Positions 36,055 to 45,096 of a stretch of 60,532 nt of DNA are shown piece by piece. Under the pieces are notes generated by a model. It saw only the letters and a list, made by a program, of their open reading frames with translations, was not told the origin of the DNA and did no database searches. The position numbers and the translations under genes were made by a program. Source of the DNA: Glaciecola sp047637355 (GTDB taxonomy: Bacteria; Pseudomonadota; Gammaproteobacteria; Enterobacterales; Alteromonadaceae); NCBI GenBank assembly GCA_047637355.1, contig JBLIKA010000005.1, positions 1 through 60,532 on the forward strand, read 5' to 3'. The stretch's first letter is position 1, and the number at the start of each line of letters is the position of its first letter.

Positions 36055-36537
36055 ATGCCTACATTTGATATTGTTTCTGAATTAAACGAAGAAGAAGTAA
36101 AGAATGCGACTGAAAACGCAAACCGTGAATTAGCAACTCGATTTGATTTCAGAAACGTAGAAGCATCGTTCGAATTCAAAGACTCAACAGTAGTAATGAG
36201 TGCACAAGATGATTTCCAACTCAAACAGATGATGGATATACTTCGTAGCGCTTTAGTAAAACGTGGTGTAAACACCTCATCTATGGACCGAAATGATAGC
36301 AGTCACACGGGCAGAATTCACCGTCAAACTATTGGGTTCAAACAAGGCATTGACCAACCACTAGCGAAAAAAATAGTTAAACTAATTAAAGATAAGAAGC
36401 TCAAAGTACAAGCAGCTATCCAGGGCGAGCAGCTTCGTGTTACCGGCAAAAAGCGTGACGATTTACAAGACGTCATGGCATTGTTGAAACAAGAAGATTT
36501 GGGCCAACCATTGCAATTTAATAACTTTCGCGACTAA
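36055..36537 (+). CDS. yajQ: YajQ-family nucleotide-binding protein
   Basis: 160 residues (163 in E. coli), starting MPTFDIVSELNEEEVKNATENANRE, the family's signature. Members bind cyclic di-GMP or other nucleotides; the role in the cell is debated. Two ferredoxin-like RRM-type domains are expected. Location between yidC and mnmE is unusual, since these two are normally adjacent. A GGGAG ribosome site precedes the ATG. Confidence 0.93.
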   Translation: MPTFDIVSELNEEEVKNATENANRELATRFDFRNVEASFEFKDSTVVMSAQDDFQLKQMMDILRSALVKRGVNTSSMDRNDSSHTGRIHRQTIGFKQGIDQPLAKKIVKLIKDKKLKVQAAIQGEQLRVTGKKRDDLQDVMALLKQEDLGQPLQFNNFRD

Positions 36538-36584
36538 ATAGTGTTCGTGTCGAGTTATTGCTCAGAACAGGTTATTGATTAAAA

Positions 36585-37952
36585 ATGTTTTTGAATAAAG
36601 AAACTATTGTTGCACAAGCTACAGCCCCAGGTCGCGGTGGTGTTGGTATTGTGCGTGTGTCTGGCCCTAAAGCAACTGAAGTAGCATTGCGTTTATTGGG
36701 TGAATGCCCGCCAATACGTCAAGCCAGCTACTTGCCATTTAAAGACCAACACAACAATGTCATTGACCAAGGGATTGCGTTGTATTTTAAAGCTCCCCAT
36801 TCTTTTACGGGTGAAGATGTATTGGAATTGCAGGGACATGGCGGCCAGGTGGTCATGGAGCTATTAATCGACGCTTGTGTTGCCAGCGGCGATATCCGCT
36901 TAGCCAGGCCGGGCGAATTCAGTGAACAGGCATTCTTAAACGATAAAATGGATTTAACCCAAGCCGAGGCCATTGCCGACCTCATTAATGCAACTTCCAA
37001 ACAAGCTGCCAAAAGCGCTCTTCGTTCACTGCAAGGTGAATTTTCGCAGCAAATTAATATGTTAGTTGAGCAGGTTATTCATCTGCGCATGTATGTTGAA
37101 GCTGCTATTGATTTTCCCGAAGAAGAAATCGACTTCTTAGGCGACGGCAAGATACAGGGTGATTTAGTAAAAATTTGTGCCCAACTTGACAGAATTAAAC
37201 ATCAAGCTAAGCAAGGTAGTTTAATACGCGATGGTATGTCTGTGGTAATTGTTGGTAGGCCAAATGCAGGCAAATCAAGTTTACTCAATGCACTTTCGGG
37301 TAAAGAGTCTGCTATTGTTACCCACATTGCCGGCACCACTCGTGATGTATTAAAAGAACATATTCATATTGATGGGATGCCACTGCATATAATTGATACA
37401 GCGGGCTTGCGCGAAAGCACTGACGAAGTTGAAAAAATAGGCATCGAGCGAGCTTGGACTGAAATTGAGAAAGCTGACCGAATTTTGTTTATGGTAGACA
37501 GTAACGACGAAAAAGCAGATCAACCTACTGATATTTGGCCAGAATTTTATGCACGCTTACCCGCTAATGCCAACATTACGGTCATCCGTAATAAGTGTGA
37601 CGAAAGCGGTGAAACAGTCGGATTATCGACAGGCTCTACTTACCCTGTATTGCGCATTTCTGCGAAGCAGCAACATGGTATAAATGAACTAAGAGACCAT
37701 TTAAAGGAATGTATGGGTTTTGAACAAGCAGGTGAAGATCAAGTCATTGCGCGCCAACGCCATATTATTGCATTACAGCAAGCGGACGAGCACATCAATT
37801 TAGGTAAATCGCAACTTGAAGACAATATGGCAGGTGAGTTACTCGCTGAAGAATTGCGTATTGCACAGCAATATTTAAATGAGATTACTGGCGAATTTAG
37901 TTCTGACGATTTACTGGGTAAGATTTTTTCATCATTTTGTATAGGCAAATAG
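36585..37952 (+). CDS. mnmE: tRNA modification GTPase MnmE
   Basis: With MnmG it makes the cmnm5 modification at U34 of tRNA. The 455 residues have the N-terminal tetrahydrofolate-binding domain, the inserted G domain (GRPNAGKSSL, DTAGLRES) and the C-terminal FCIGK with the invariant cysteine. The partner gene mnmG lies 3.6 kb downstream, across the proposed origin. Confidence 0.98.
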   Translation: MFLNKETIVAQATAPGRGGVGIVRVSGPKATEVALRLLGECPPIRQASYLPFKDQHNNVIDQGIALYFKAPHSFTGEDVLELQGHGGQVVMELLIDACVASGDIRLARPGEFSEQAFLNDKMDLTQAEAIADLINATSKQAAKSALRSLQGEFSQQINMLVEQVIHLRMYVEAAIDFPEEEIDFLGDGKIQGDLVKICAQLDRIKHQAKQGSLIRDGMSVVIVGRPNAGKSSLLNALSGKESAIVTHIAGTTRDVLKEHIHIDGMPLHIIDTAGLRESTDEVEKIGIERAWTEIEKADRILFMVDSNDEKADQPTDIWPEFYARLPANANITVIRNKCDESGETVGLSTGSTYPVLRISAKQQHGINELRDHLKECMGFEQAGEDQVIARQRHIIALQQADEHINLGKSQLEDNMAGELLAEELRIAQQYLNEITGEFSSDDLLGKIFSSFCIGK

Positions 37953-38088
37953 ACCGTAAGCTTATACTCAATATAAGCACATTATTTTTAATGCTAATGA
38001 ATATTTATGGTAAGTGAAAGTACTTATTAGATTTCAATTTCGAGTAATAAACTAGACTACTAAAACGTTCCTAATTTAAGGTAATTAT

Positions 38089-38529
38089 ATGCACTTCGAC
38101 ATCATGGTAGGTTCTGTTCTAGGCGCTTCAGAGTATGTAGCCGAAGCTATATTGGTGAGTATTACAGAGGCTGGTCATACTGGTGAATGTCACTTTGAAC
38201 CCACCGTATCTACGTTAAATAAAGACAACTTACTATTGATCTGCACATCTACGCATGGCGCTGGTGACTTACCAGACAATATAGAATCTTATGCAAAGGC
38301 CCTTGCAAGCAAAGACTTGCAAGGGTTAAATGCAATGATTATTGGACTTGGTGATAGCAGTTACGATACGTATTGCGGCGCTGCAATGAAAATGGAAACC
38401 CTACTACTTGATAGAGGTGCTACTTTATTAAGCGAACCCTTGCACATTGACGTACTAAATCATCCCATTCCTGAAGATATAGCAGTGGAATGGTTTGTAG
38501 CGCAATTAGACAAAGTGTCCGGTAAATAG
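38089..38529 (+). CDS. mioC: Flavodoxin-like protein MioC
   Basis: 146-residue FMN-binding flavodoxin. STHGAGDLPDN and the GLGDSSYDTYCGA segment match MioC. In E. coli mioC lies directly beside oriC and its transcription crosses the origin; here a dnaT-dnaC pair separates the two. Biochemically it has been linked to biotin synthase electron supply. Confidence 0.93.
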   Translation: MHFDIMVGSVLGASEYVAEAILVSITEAGHTGECHFEPTVSTLNKDNLLLICTSTHGAGDLPDNIESYAKALASKDLQGLNAMIIGLGDSSYDTYCGAAMKMETLLLDRGATLLSEPLHIDVLNHPIPEDIAVEWFVAQLDKVSGK

Positions 38530-38537
38530 ATATCTTT

Positions 38538-39188
38538 ATGAATAGCCTGGAATTAGACGCCCTTCAATTATCTATGAGCAACCATGCTAGAGCGCTCTAT
38601 GGTATATATTTAGCATCCAAAGGTAGCTTAACAAAGGGCAACGTTACCCTTTCCTATAAAGATATTATACAGTTTTTGAATGGTAAAGAAGAAATTGTAA
38701 CCTTAGGACGCCAAGTTAATTCACTACTTAAAGAACTAGACAACGCAGGCTTGATTCAAATTAATAGTGATCAGTCGTACAAACGAAGCTTAAATAATCA
38801 AATTATTCATTTACCCTTAAGTGTTACCCGAGAAATTTCTGATATAACCACCGATAAACACCAGAGTTTTGTTAAGATGAACGTGAACTGGCGACCAAAT
38901 GCTGAATTATTTGAACAGATCTGTCAGCTTGTTGGCGTAATAGATAAAGGGTATTCTGCTGATGAGTTGGGAGAATACATTGCTTATTGGTTAGGTTATC
39001 CTGAGAAACAGTTTACTGATTATCAGTGGACCCAAAAATTTGTATTGAATATAAAGCAGCGCCGTCAGCGACTACCTGTGAATAAAGAACAAACTAAAGT
39101 CGGCCATCAATGGATAACTCCACAAGCTGGTCTTGAAATAGACGACAACGTTAAACAACTAGTTGAAAAATACAGTGGGAAATCATGA
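38538..39188 (+). CDS. dnaT: DnaT-like primosomal protein
   Basis: 216 residues. The C-terminal region (about 111-176; FVKMNVNWRPNAELFEQ ... ELGEYIAYWLGY ... YQWTQKFVLNIKQRR) matches the DnaT single-strand-DNA/PriB-interacting domain. The N-terminal 95 residues look like a winged-helix dimerisation domain. DnaT assists PriA-dependent loading of DnaC-DnaB at stalled forks. It overlaps dnaC by four bases (ATGA), so the two are coupled. No good ribosome site is seen before its own ATG, nine bases after mioC. I infer the family from motif order. Confidence 0.82.
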   Translation: MNSLELDALQLSMSNHARALYGIYLASKGSLTKGNVTLSYKDIIQFLNGKEEIVTLGRQVNSLLKELDNAGLIQINSDQSYKRSLNNQIIHLPLSVTREISDITTDKHQSFVKMNVNWRPNAELFEQICQLVGVIDKGYSADELGEYIAYWLGYPEKQFTDYQWTQKFVLNIKQRRQRLPVNKEQTKVGHQWITPQAGLEIDDNVKQLVEKYSGKS

Positions 39189-40000
39189 AAAGTCTAAACG
39201 ATAGGATTACTGAATTGGCAAAATCTTTGGGAAAAGATCCTGAACCTGAAGCTCAATTTAACTATAAAGAACGTCGTGAAGAATTCGACCGTTTAGCTAA
39301 TCAAGATGTCCAAAAATTACAACAAGAGACTCGCCTTCAACGTGTTCAAAAAATACATGGTAAGTCGGAACTCGATCCAAAGTGGACGTTTCACAACTTA
39401 GTTGAAGATGCACAAGATGTAGTTGAAGCCATTAACATTGCCAAATCCTTTATTGCCGCCCATGCTGATGCTAGCTGGCGAAATAGTGGTGCTCATATGA
39501 TGATTTTTTATGGTGACTATGGTCGCGGTAAATCACATATAGCGGGTGCTATTGCTCATCAATTAATTGATCAATACGAGACAACTGTCATGTATCGTCA
39601 ACTACAATCACTATTAGAAATGCGTTTCTCATCTTATGATTTTCAATCTGCTGACAGTGCGCCTGAGAAATTTCGTCAACTAAATAAACAACTACAAGAG
39701 GTTGATTTACTTATATTAGATGAAGTTTGTGTTAATGAAACTATGCTTAAAAAGACGACACAAAGCTGGTTAGGTAGCTTGTTACGACAGCGTCTTATTG
39801 ACAATAAAAACTGTATACTTATTACTAATCACAACTTAAAAGACTTGGAAACAGCTTTGGGTCGATACTGTTTTGAATCTATTAAAGAATATGATACCTA
39901 TAAAGTCCGATTCCAAGGCCCGAGCAGACGCAAACAAGTCGTTCCTGACTATGCAGAGCCAAGCAGTGGCAACCAGTACCAACCTAATCAGGTCCGCTAA
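39185..40000 (+). CDS. dnaC: DnaC-like helicase loader
   Basis: 271-residue AAA+ ATPase. Walker A GDYGRGKS (110-117), Walker B LLILDE (175-180) and sensor I ILITNHN (211-217) are all intact. The N-terminal about 75 residues are charged and helical, as expected for the DnaB-interacting part. Relatives are E. coli DnaC and phage-derived IstB/DnaC ATPases; pairing with dnaT makes DnaC the best name. It would load the replicative helicase at the origin 0.9 kb away. Confidence 0.85.
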   Translation: MKSLNDRITELAKSLGKDPEPEAQFNYKERREEFDRLANQDVQKLQQETRLQRVQKIHGKSELDPKWTFHNLVEDAQDVVEAINIAKSFIAAHADASWRNSGAHMMIFYGDYGRGKSHIAGAIAHQLIDQYETTVMYRQLQSLLEMRFSSYDFQSADSAPEKFRQLNKQLQEVDLLILDEVCVNETMLKKTTQSWLGSLLRQRLIDNKNCILITNHNLKDLETALGRYCFESIKEYDTYKVRFQGPSRRKQVVPDYAEPSSGNQYQPNQVR

Positions 40001-40030
40001 CTTTACTTAGGCTAGTCCAATGGTGGCAAC

Positions 40031-40514
40031 ATGGATTGGTTAACTGTCGCCCCCGCTGGTTTCATCACCTATATGCTAAATACAATAACTGGCGGTGGTA
40101 GCTTCATCATACTTCCCACCTTAACTATCCTCGGTGTTAATCGCATAACGCTACAAGTGCTGCTGCGCTACTCTCATGTTGTATAGCTATGTATGGCATT
40201 GTCTCCACTATATAATTCACTACCATTTTTACGTTTATTCAGCCTAGTCGCAATGGGTAGCGCATTTGCAGCTCCTTTTACACCTGTTAGGCAGTGATGC
40301 TTTATCTACAATTATAACTTCCACTCTGCCCATTTTGCTCAAATATATATTCACAAAACACACTATAAAAGGTAAACAGTCCTTGAGTTCTGTTGTCTCT
40401 CATCTTATTTTCTTTATTATTTGTACCTTCAGTGAATACCTTGATGCAGATATCATCATCATTTTACTCGCAACATTCGAATTTATAGACCTGAAAAACC
40501 AAAAAAATGAATAA
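40031..40514 (+). pseudogene. Decayed TSUP (TauE/SafE) family permease
   Basis: Starting at ATG 40031, GFITYMLNTITGGGSF...LPTL is the typical first TSUP helix with its glycine cluster. The frame then breaks: ATSAAALLSCC and a LLLHLLGSDALSTIIT segment (in the later open frame 40266-40514) continue the family in other frames with stops between. A further GISGVFGVHP-like piece near 40610-40650 may be the second half. At least two frameshifts and a stop; not functional. Confidence 0.65.
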
Positions 40515-40859
40515 ACTAAAAAATATAATGTCTTAAATATTCATTATTATAGCTTCTTTTATCTATATCATAGCCGGAATAATAGAGCGAGTGCCTATGT
40601 TAGTAATGGGTATTTCAGGTGTTTTCGGAGTTCATCCCAGAGCAAGTGTTTATTATAAAATCAAGGATCAGCCTATAATTATAGTCATTATAACGACCCG
40701 TTTTAGTTAATATATTTACTTTATCTAGAGAAATCCATTATCTATTCATTTCATTGTCGTCAATTATTGTGCATAAGTGAGATAACTAGTAATTACATTA
40801 CTAATGAACTTCATAAAAAGTAAGTATATGAGCTACTTACCATAAATAAAAAGCATTAT

Positions 40860-41350
40860 CTCCTCATTCAATATACAAGTTATAAACAATATTCACACCT
40901 GTTATCAAGTATTGTGGATAAGATCGATCCAAAGCTGTACGAAAGTTATGGTTATTCACTGGATAGTTTTGATAAATATTTTACCTGTGGATAAAAGGCA
41001 CACTTATACAGAGCATATACCGATCTTACACCCTCTTGATCACAGGGTTTCAAGTGCCATAACTATATGATTATATTAAAAAATACATACTTATCAACAG
41101 AAAAGTGCTTCCCTAATAATAGTAATAATAAACTATATATCTAAGATCTTTATTTCTACTAAGCAAATCAAAAAGACAAAAATAGTCTTTTTTTAAATAT
41201 CTAGAAAAAACACTTTTTTCATCTAAATATTATTAACTCCACCAAGTTCAAAAAATTGTAAATATTCGATGTCATCTTCAAAAACTGATCTATAATTTTG
41301 AAAAAATATTTAAAACACTTTTTTAAAAAAACTTAAAAAAAATAGACTAA
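40860..41350. other. Probable chromosomal replication origin oriC
   Basis: A DnaA-box cluster on the mioC/dnaC side of an AT-rich stretch on the mnmG side, the same polarity as E. coli oriC. Perfect boxes (TTATCCACA, minus strand) lie at 40913-40921 and 40986-40994. One- or two-mismatch boxes lie at 40880-40888, 40952-40960, 41004-41012, 41036-41044 and 41091-41099. GATC occurs repeatedly (e.g. two in 40922-40928, then near 41021, 41038 and 41144). From 41110 to 41350 the sequence is nearly all A and T, with GATCTTTATTTCT resembling an E. coli 13-mer, a plausible unwinding element. Confidence 0.75.
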
Positions 41351-41547
41351 ACTCAATTACGCGTTCAATCGATAAGCGTTTCAAATACAGCAAAACTCGT
41401 ATACCATGTGAACCCCTTTTTTTGGGATTGTATTAAGCAATACTTGTTATCAGTTGAGATCTAAAGTTCGAATAGATATTCACTTAATAATTAGTACTAA
41501 CTTATCAATAATTTGTTTTATAGTGTTTTAAATTGAGGCAGTTACGA
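41351..41547. other. mnmG leader
   Basis: AT-rich DNA between the proposed unwinding element and mnmG. The mnmG ribosome site GAGG lies at 41535-41538. No gene seen. Confidence 0.4.
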
Positions 41548-43449
41548 ATGTTTTATCAGCAAGATTTTGATGTCATTGTTGTCGGTGGTGGTCATGCAGG
41601 CACAGAGGCAGCAACTGCAGCCGCCCGTATGGGCGCTAATACACTTTTGCTTACGCATAGTATCGAAACACTTGGCCAAATGTCATGCAATCCAGCTATA
41701 GGTGGAATTGGTAAAGGGCATTTGGTAAAAGAAATTGATGCCCTTGGTGGTGTAATGGCTAAAGCGACCGATAAAGCTGGTATTCAATTTAGAACATTAA
41801 ATTCAAGCAAAGGACCTGCGGTGCGCGCTACTCGTGCTCAAGCTGATAGAAGTTTGTATCGTATGGCTGTTCGTGAGGTGCTTGAAAATCAACCAAATTT
41901 GACTCTTTTTCAACAGTCTTGTGATGATCTAATTGTCGAAAATGACCGTGTTGTTGGCGTTGTAACTCAGATGGGCTTAAAGTTTAAAGCCAAGACGGTC
42001 GTAATCACTGTTGGTACTTTCCTTGGTGGCACTATTCACATAGGTATGGAAAATTACAAAGGCGGAAGAGCTGGCGATCCGCCATCAAATGCCTTAGCAC
42101 AAAGACTCAGGGCTTTGCCATTCAGAGTAGGCAGACTCAAAACAGGAACGCCTGCACGATTAGACACACGTTCGTTAGATTATTCAAAAATGCAGGCACA
42201 GCCTGGTGATACGCCTCTTCCTGTATTTTCATTTACGGGTAAAGTTGAGGATCACCCTCGTCAGATCCCATGCTATATCACTCATACCAATGAAAAAACG
42301 CACGATATTGTTCGCTCTGGATTAGATAGATCGCCTATGTATACCGGCGTAATTGAAGGTGTGGGTCCGAGATATTGTCCGTCAATTGAAGATAAGGTAA
42401 TGCGTTTTGCAGATAAAACGTCGCACCAAATATTTGTTGAACCTGAAGGTTTAACCAGCGTTGAAGTTTATCCAAACGGAATATCAACAAGCCTACCTTT
42501 CGATATTCAAATGGCACTAGTTCGCTCAATTAATGGCTTTGAAAATGCGCATATTATTCGTCCAGGTTACGCCATTGAATACGATTTCTTTGATCCACGC
42601 GACTTAAAGCAGACACTTGAAACTAAGTTTATTAGTGGATTATTTTTTGCTGGGCAAATCAATGGTACCACTGGTTATGAAGAGGCAGGTGCACAAGGTT
42701 TAGTTGCTGGTGCTAATGCTGCACTGCAATGCCAAGGAAAAGAAGGGTTCGAATTGCGTCGCGATGAAGCTTACATGGGTGTGCTCATTGATGATTTAGC
42801 AACCATGGGTACGAAAGAGCCATATAGGATGTTTACCAGCCGAGCTGAATATAGATTATTGTTACGTGAAGACAACGCTGATGTTCGCCTAACAGAAAAA
42901 GGCAGAGAATTAGGCCTAGTTGGCGATGAACAATGGGCTTATTTCCAAGAAAAAATGAACAGTGTTGAACTTGAGAGGCAGCGCCTGAAGTCACAATGGG
43001 TGCATACCAAACACAGGTCACTAGATGAACTGAACGGTATGTTAAAAACGCCTATTAGTCGAGAGCATTCATTAGAAGAATTAATAAGACGCCCAGAAAT
43101 GACATATGCAAAACTCACTAGTATTGAAAGTTTAGGGCCGAGTATCTCAGATCCTAAAGCGGCTGAGCAAGTTGAAATTCAAATCAAATATGCGGGTTAT
43201 ATTGAGCGTCAGAAAGATGAAGTAGCTAAATCATTGCGCCATGAAAACACCCTGCTTCCGAGAGATTTTGATTTTTCACAAATTTCAGGTTTATCCAATG
43301 AGGTTGTCGCTAAATTGACAGATGCACGACCTGAAACTCTGGGCAAAGCATCGCGTATTTCTGGTATTACTCCTGCTGCGATTTCGTTGCTGCTCGTGTA
43401 TTTAAAAAAACACAGTATGTCGTTCAAATCTGAGAAACAGACAGCCTAA
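41548..43449 (+). CDS. mnmG: tRNA uridine-5-carboxymethylaminomethyl modification enzyme MnmG
   Basis: FAD-dependent partner of MnmE. From the ATG at 41548 it has 633 residues and begins MFYQQDFDVIVVGGGHAGTE, the canonical FAD-binding start; the longer TTG frame adds only five residues. The conserved GIGKGHLVKEIDALGG and INGTTGYEEAAGQG-like (here NGTTGYEEAGAQG) segments are present. It flanks oriC as in E. coli. Its stop overlaps the rsmG start by one base (TAATG). Confidence 0.98.
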   Translation: MFYQQDFDVIVVGGGHAGTEAATAAARMGANTLLLTHSIETLGQMSCNPAIGGIGKGHLVKEIDALGGVMAKATDKAGIQFRTLNSSKGPAVRATRAQADRSLYRMAVREVLENQPNLTLFQQSCDDLIVENDRVVGVVTQMGLKFKAKTVVITVGTFLGGTIHIGMENYKGGRAGDPPSNALAQRLRALPFRVGRLKTGTPARLDTRSLDYSKMQAQPGDTPLPVFSFTGKVEDHPRQIPCYITHTNEKTHDIVRSGLDRSPMYTGVIEGVGPRYCPSIEDKVMRFADKTSHQIFVEPEGLTSVEVYPNGISTSLPFDIQMALVRSINGFENAHIIRPGYAIEYDFFDPRDLKQTLETKFISGLFFAGQINGTTGYEEAGAQGLVAGANAALQCQGKEGFELRRDEAYMGVLIDDLATMGTKEPYRMFTSRAEYRLLLREDNADVRLTEKGRELGLVGDEQWAYFQEKMNSVELERQRLKSQWVHTKHRSLDELNGMLKTPISREHSLEELIRRPEMTYAKLTSIESLGPSISDPKAAEQVEIQIKYAGYIERQKDEVAKSLRHENTLLPRDFDFSQISGLSNEVVAKLTDARPETLGKASRISGITPAAISLLLVYLKKHSMSFKSEKQTA

Positions 43450-44108
43450 TGAGTTCATCAAACAACACGTCTCCCATGTTTGATGCACTGTCAGCTTCGT
43501 TTGATAAAGTTGCGGTACATTTAGACTTTCCGGTGTCACAGTTGCAGAAGCAGCAGTTAATCAATTATATTTTGCTGATGAATAAATGGAATAAAGCCTA
43601 CAATTTAACGTCGGTTAGAGACCCGCAAGATATGTTGATCAAACATATTTTTGATTCGATTGTTATTTCTCCGCATTTGCAAGGTAATCATTTTGCAGAT
43701 GTTGGCACGGGCGCCGGACTACCTGGTATCCCTCTGGCTATAATGAACCCGAATAAAACTTTTTTATTAATAGATAGCTTAGGCAAACGAATTCGTTTTA
43801 TAAAGCAAAGTTTGTATGAGTTAAAAATTGGTAACGTAACAGCTATGCAAACTCGTGTTGAGGACGTTGTATTAGAAAAACCACTCGATGGTGTGTTAAG
43901 TAGAGCCTTTGCATCCCTAAAAGATATGCTCCATTGGTGCCAATCCTTAACCGATGAAAATGGCTTATTTTTAGCTTTAAAAGGTCAAGTTAACCAACTT
44001 GAACTTGACGAAATTCCTACAGGCTTTAAAGTAGTAGATTGTGTTAACCTTGCAATACCAAATTTTAAAGGTGAACGACATTTAATTAAAGTGAAAAAGA
44101 CCAAGTAG
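43449..44108 (+). CDS. rsmG: 16S rRNA m7G527 methyltransferase
   Basis: 219-residue SAM-dependent methyltransferase modifying G527 of 16S rRNA. The FADVGTGAGLPGIPLAI SAM loop and the VLSRAFASL segment are diagnostic. It is coupled to mnmG by a one-base stop/start overlap, as in most proteobacteria. Confidence 0.97.
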   Translation: MSSSNNTSPMFDALSASFDKVAVHLDFPVSQLQKQQLINYILLMNKWNKAYNLTSVRDPQDMLIKHIFDSIVISPHLQGNHFADVGTGAGLPGIPLAIMNPNKTFLLIDSLGKRIRFIKQSLYELKIGNVTAMQTRVEDVVLEKPLDGVLSRAFASLKDMLHWCQSLTDENGLFLALKGQVNQLELDEIPTGFKVVDCVNLAIPNFKGERHLIKVKKTK

Positions 44109-44221
44109 CTTTTTAGATTGGACGTCAGGCAGCGTGGTGAAATATTTAGTTAAAAGCGCTTATGTCACAATAATTAATAATGAAATGTGAAGTAATCACA
44201 ACCGTTTTCAACTCATAATAA

Positions 44222-45004
44222 ATGGAATGTATTGTGGCGAAAGTCATCTCGATCGCGAATCAAAAAGGTGGTGTTGGTAAAACAACAACTGCGGTAAACG
44301 TTGCTGCTTCTATGGCTGCAACCAAACGTCGTGTATTACTTATTGATCTTGACCCGCAAGGTAATGCCACTATGGGCAGTGGAGTTGATAAGTATAATGT
44401 TGATAATACTTGTTATGAATTGCTCATTGAGGATGTACCTGCCAAAGAAGTTATTATTAAGAATACCGCTGGAAAGTATGACCTGATTGCGGGTAACTCT
44501 GATATAACAGCAGCCGAAATAAAATTAATGGAAGTATTTGCGCGTGAACTTAGGTTGCGCAGAGCCCTGGAAAGCGTCCAGGCTGATTACGATTATATTT
44601 TTATCGATTGTCCACCGTCGTTAAATCAACTAACCGTAAACGCAATGGCTGCTTCAGACTCAGTGCTTGTTCCTATGCAATGCGAATATTATGCGCTGGA
44701 AGGATTAACAGCATTGATGGACACCATTCACAAATTAGCGTCGGTAGTTAATCCAGATTTAAAAATTGAGGGTGTACTCAGAACAATGTATGACCCGCGC
44801 AATAGATTGGCGAATGATGTGTCAGAACAATTGAAACGTCATTTTGGCGATCAAGTGTACCGCACTGTTATTCCACGCAATGTAAGGTTAGCAGAAGCCC
44901 CAAGTTTTGGCACGCCAGCGATGTACTATGATAAGTCGTCAACGGGCGCAAAGGCATACTTGGCGCTAGCAGGCGAAATTTTACGTAGACGTGTTACTAA
45001 ATAG
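44222..45004 (+). CDS. parA: Chromosome partition ATPase ParA (Soj)
   Basis: Deviant-Walker ATPase of 260 residues that moves ParB-parS complexes. KGGVGKTTTAVNVAA holds the signature lysine, followed by LLIDLDPQGNATMGSG and FIDCPPSL. The start could be ATG 44222 or the GTG at 44234, which gives the family-typical AKVISIANQKGG and has a GGA at the right spacing. It precedes parB by 92 bases and stands after rsmG, the classic order. Confidence 0.97.
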   Translation: MECIVAKVISIANQKGGVGKTTTAVNVAASMAATKRRVLLIDLDPQGNATMGSGVDKYNVDNTCYELLIEDVPAKEVIIKNTAGKYDLIAGNSDITAAEIKLMEVFARELRLRRALESVQADYDYIFIDCPPSLNQLTVNAMAASDSVLVPMQCEYYALEGLTALMDTIHKLASVVNPDLKIEGVLRTMYDPRNRLANDVSEQLKRHFGDQVYRTVIPRNVRLAEAPSFGTPAMYYDKSSTGAKAYLALAGEILRRRVTK

Positions 45005-45096
45005 TCTTATATTAGTAAGCGCTTACTATAGTTAAAACGTTTATTAATAAACAATGAGTAAATAAAATAGCTCATAAAGACATATCAGAGGTTACG

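Noticed and set aside
40266..40514. 82-residue frame between dnaC and oriC as a separate gene
   Set aside because: Its sequence continues the TSUP permease remnant that begins at 40031 in another frame, so it is part of the pseudogene.
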